From assembly GCF_003351025.1 (NCBI RefSeq), contig NZ_QPCG01000002.1, forward strand, positions 1,009,288-1,073,287: a stretch of 64,000 bases of DNA. Reading direction: 5' to 3'. The notes under the pieces are model-generated. The model ran no database searches and was not told where the DNA came from. It saw only the letters and a program-made list of their open reading frames with translations. Positions 63,471-64,000 of this stretch are shown here, one piece after another (within the stretch, counting starts at the first letter, position 1; every line of letters begins with the position of its first letter). Source of the DNA: Mucilaginibacter endophyticus. Its GTDB lineage: Bacteria; Bacteroidota; Bacteroidia; Sphingobacteriales; Sphingobacteriaceae. The position numbers and the translations under genes are program-made.

Positions 63471-64000
63471 ATGATGTGTTGTTCTTCTCCCTTCTTTAAT
63501 TTTAAACTTAAAAGATTAAAAACTTTTACATTTTGCACCGCTGCCCTGCTTACTTTACAAAGCATGCGCGGCAACGCCCAGCAGTCGCTTTTTAAGCTGC
63601 GCTCCCCGGAAGAAACCGGCATCAGGTTTCGTAATGATCTGGTTGAGGACGAAAAGCTCAATGTACTCTCCTATGAATATCTGTACAACGGTGGTGGTGT
63701 TGCTGTTGGCGATATCAACAATGATGGCCTCGAAGATTTGTTTTTTACCAGCAATCTTGGTCAAAATAAGCTCTACCTTAACTTAGGCAATCTAAAATTT
63801 AAGGACATTACCCAGCAGGCAGGTACAGGCCTTGCAGGCAGGCCCGGCGACTGGAAAACAGGCGTTACCATGGCCGATGTTAATGGCGATGGCCTTCTGG
63901 ATATTTATGTATGTTACTCCGGCCTTGGCGATAATGCCAAACGCCGCAACCAGCTGTTCATTAATAAAGGCAACAATAAATTTGTTGAAATGGCCAAACA
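63471..64000 (+). CDS. FG-GAP/VCBS-repeat protein, cut by the window end
   Basis: An open frame from ATG 63471 (or 63474) to the edge, 176 codons so far. It has a basic and hydrophobic N terminus ending SMRGNAQQ, likely a signal peptide. Two calcium-binding FG-GAP-type repeats with GVAVGDINNDGLEDLFF and VTMADVNGDGLLDIYV follow, then NQLFINKGNNKF. Proteins of this kind (CRTAC1/UnbV-like, often >1000 residues in Bacteroidota) are secreted and frequently follow SusC/SusD genes. The role and full length cannot be judged here. Confidence 0.85.
   Translation, partial: MMCCSSPFFNFKLKRLKTFTFCTAALLTLQSMRGNAQQSLFKLRSPEETGIRFRNDLVEDEKLNVLSYEYLYNGGGVAVGDINNDGLEDLFFTSNLGQNKLYLNLGNLKFKDITQQAGTGLAGRPGDWKTGVTMADVNGDGLLDIYVCYSGLGDNAKRRNQLFINKGNNKFVEMAK

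Noticed and set aside
1..64000. CRISPR arrays, tRNA or rRNA genes, transposases, prophage
   Set aside because: No direct-repeat/spacer array, cloverleaf, rRNA segment, transposase or phage protein was seen; the repeats present are short palindromes, not array repeats.

Overview
The window looks like a chromosomal segment from a Bacteroidota member, most likely Sphingobacteriaceae (Mucilaginibacter/Pedobacter-like). This rests on two SusC/RagA receptors (one with SusD), an ECF sigma/FecR pair, DUF4251 and M56 BlaR1-type proteins, and several matches to the Bacteroidota promoter (-33 TTTG, -7 TAnnTTTG). The placement is inferred from gene content; no rRNA or other marker gene is present. I saw no tRNA, CRISPR array, transposase or phage gene.

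Layout. (1) 1-3.9 kb: inverted repeats, a BlaI/BlaR1-type regulatory pair with two clear operator dyads, and a type IB topoisomerase. (2) 4-23 kb: a glycan-utilisation locus. A minus-strand operon encodes GH2, GH20, GH29 and GH92 exo-glycosidases and ends at a 19-bp perfect hairpin. A second GH29 lies upstream of it. Divergent from these are an ECF sigma factor, a FecR anti-sigma factor, an STN-containing SusC and a GH3. The enzyme set (fucosidase, hexosaminidase, alpha-mannosidase, beta-mannosidase type) fits stepwise trimming of N-glycan-like glycans. No SusD accompanies this SusC. (3) 23-33 kb: mostly housekeeping or small-module genes: ECF42-type sigma plus YciI, aldo/keto reductase, TfoX-N, GNAT, iron-permease family, FBP aldolase, AccD, HtpG and DUF4251. 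(4) 33-38 kb: a minimal ethanolamine module (permease, EutB, EutC) and a TIM-barrel isomerase-like protein. (5) 38.7-45 kb: an orphan PycTM-like membrane protein, an MGH1/GH63-like glycosidase, and an M19 dipeptidase/D-threonine-aldolase-like/RidA group. (6) 45-51.7 kb: the least familiar cluster. It holds two tandem paralogous beta-barrel proteins, an internally duplicated DoxX-like membrane protein, a PAP2/vanadium-haloperoxidase lipoprotein, another barrel protein and a small secreted or membrane protein. (7) 51.8-58 kb: split YeeE/YedE sulfur-transport genes with a TlpA-type thioredoxin, a GH51 arabinofuranosidase, a cysteine-free redoxin-like protein with a Cys-rich mini-ORF in its long leader, and an L,D-transpeptidase. 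(8) 58.5-64 kb: a SusC/SusD pair and the start of an FG-GAP/VCBS-repeat protein cut by the window edge.

Intergenic DNA is rich in short dispersed palindromic elements of at least four types (A: 13620 and 26290; B: 22911, 29706 and 34068; C: 15-245 and 38575; D: 53412-53653). Many factor-independent terminators are visible. The best candidates for something undescribed are the haloperoxidase/DoxX/barrel cluster (45.1-51.7 kb) and the mini-ORF Met-Pro-Met-Cys-Cys-Cys-Cys-stop upstream of the Cys-less redoxin.
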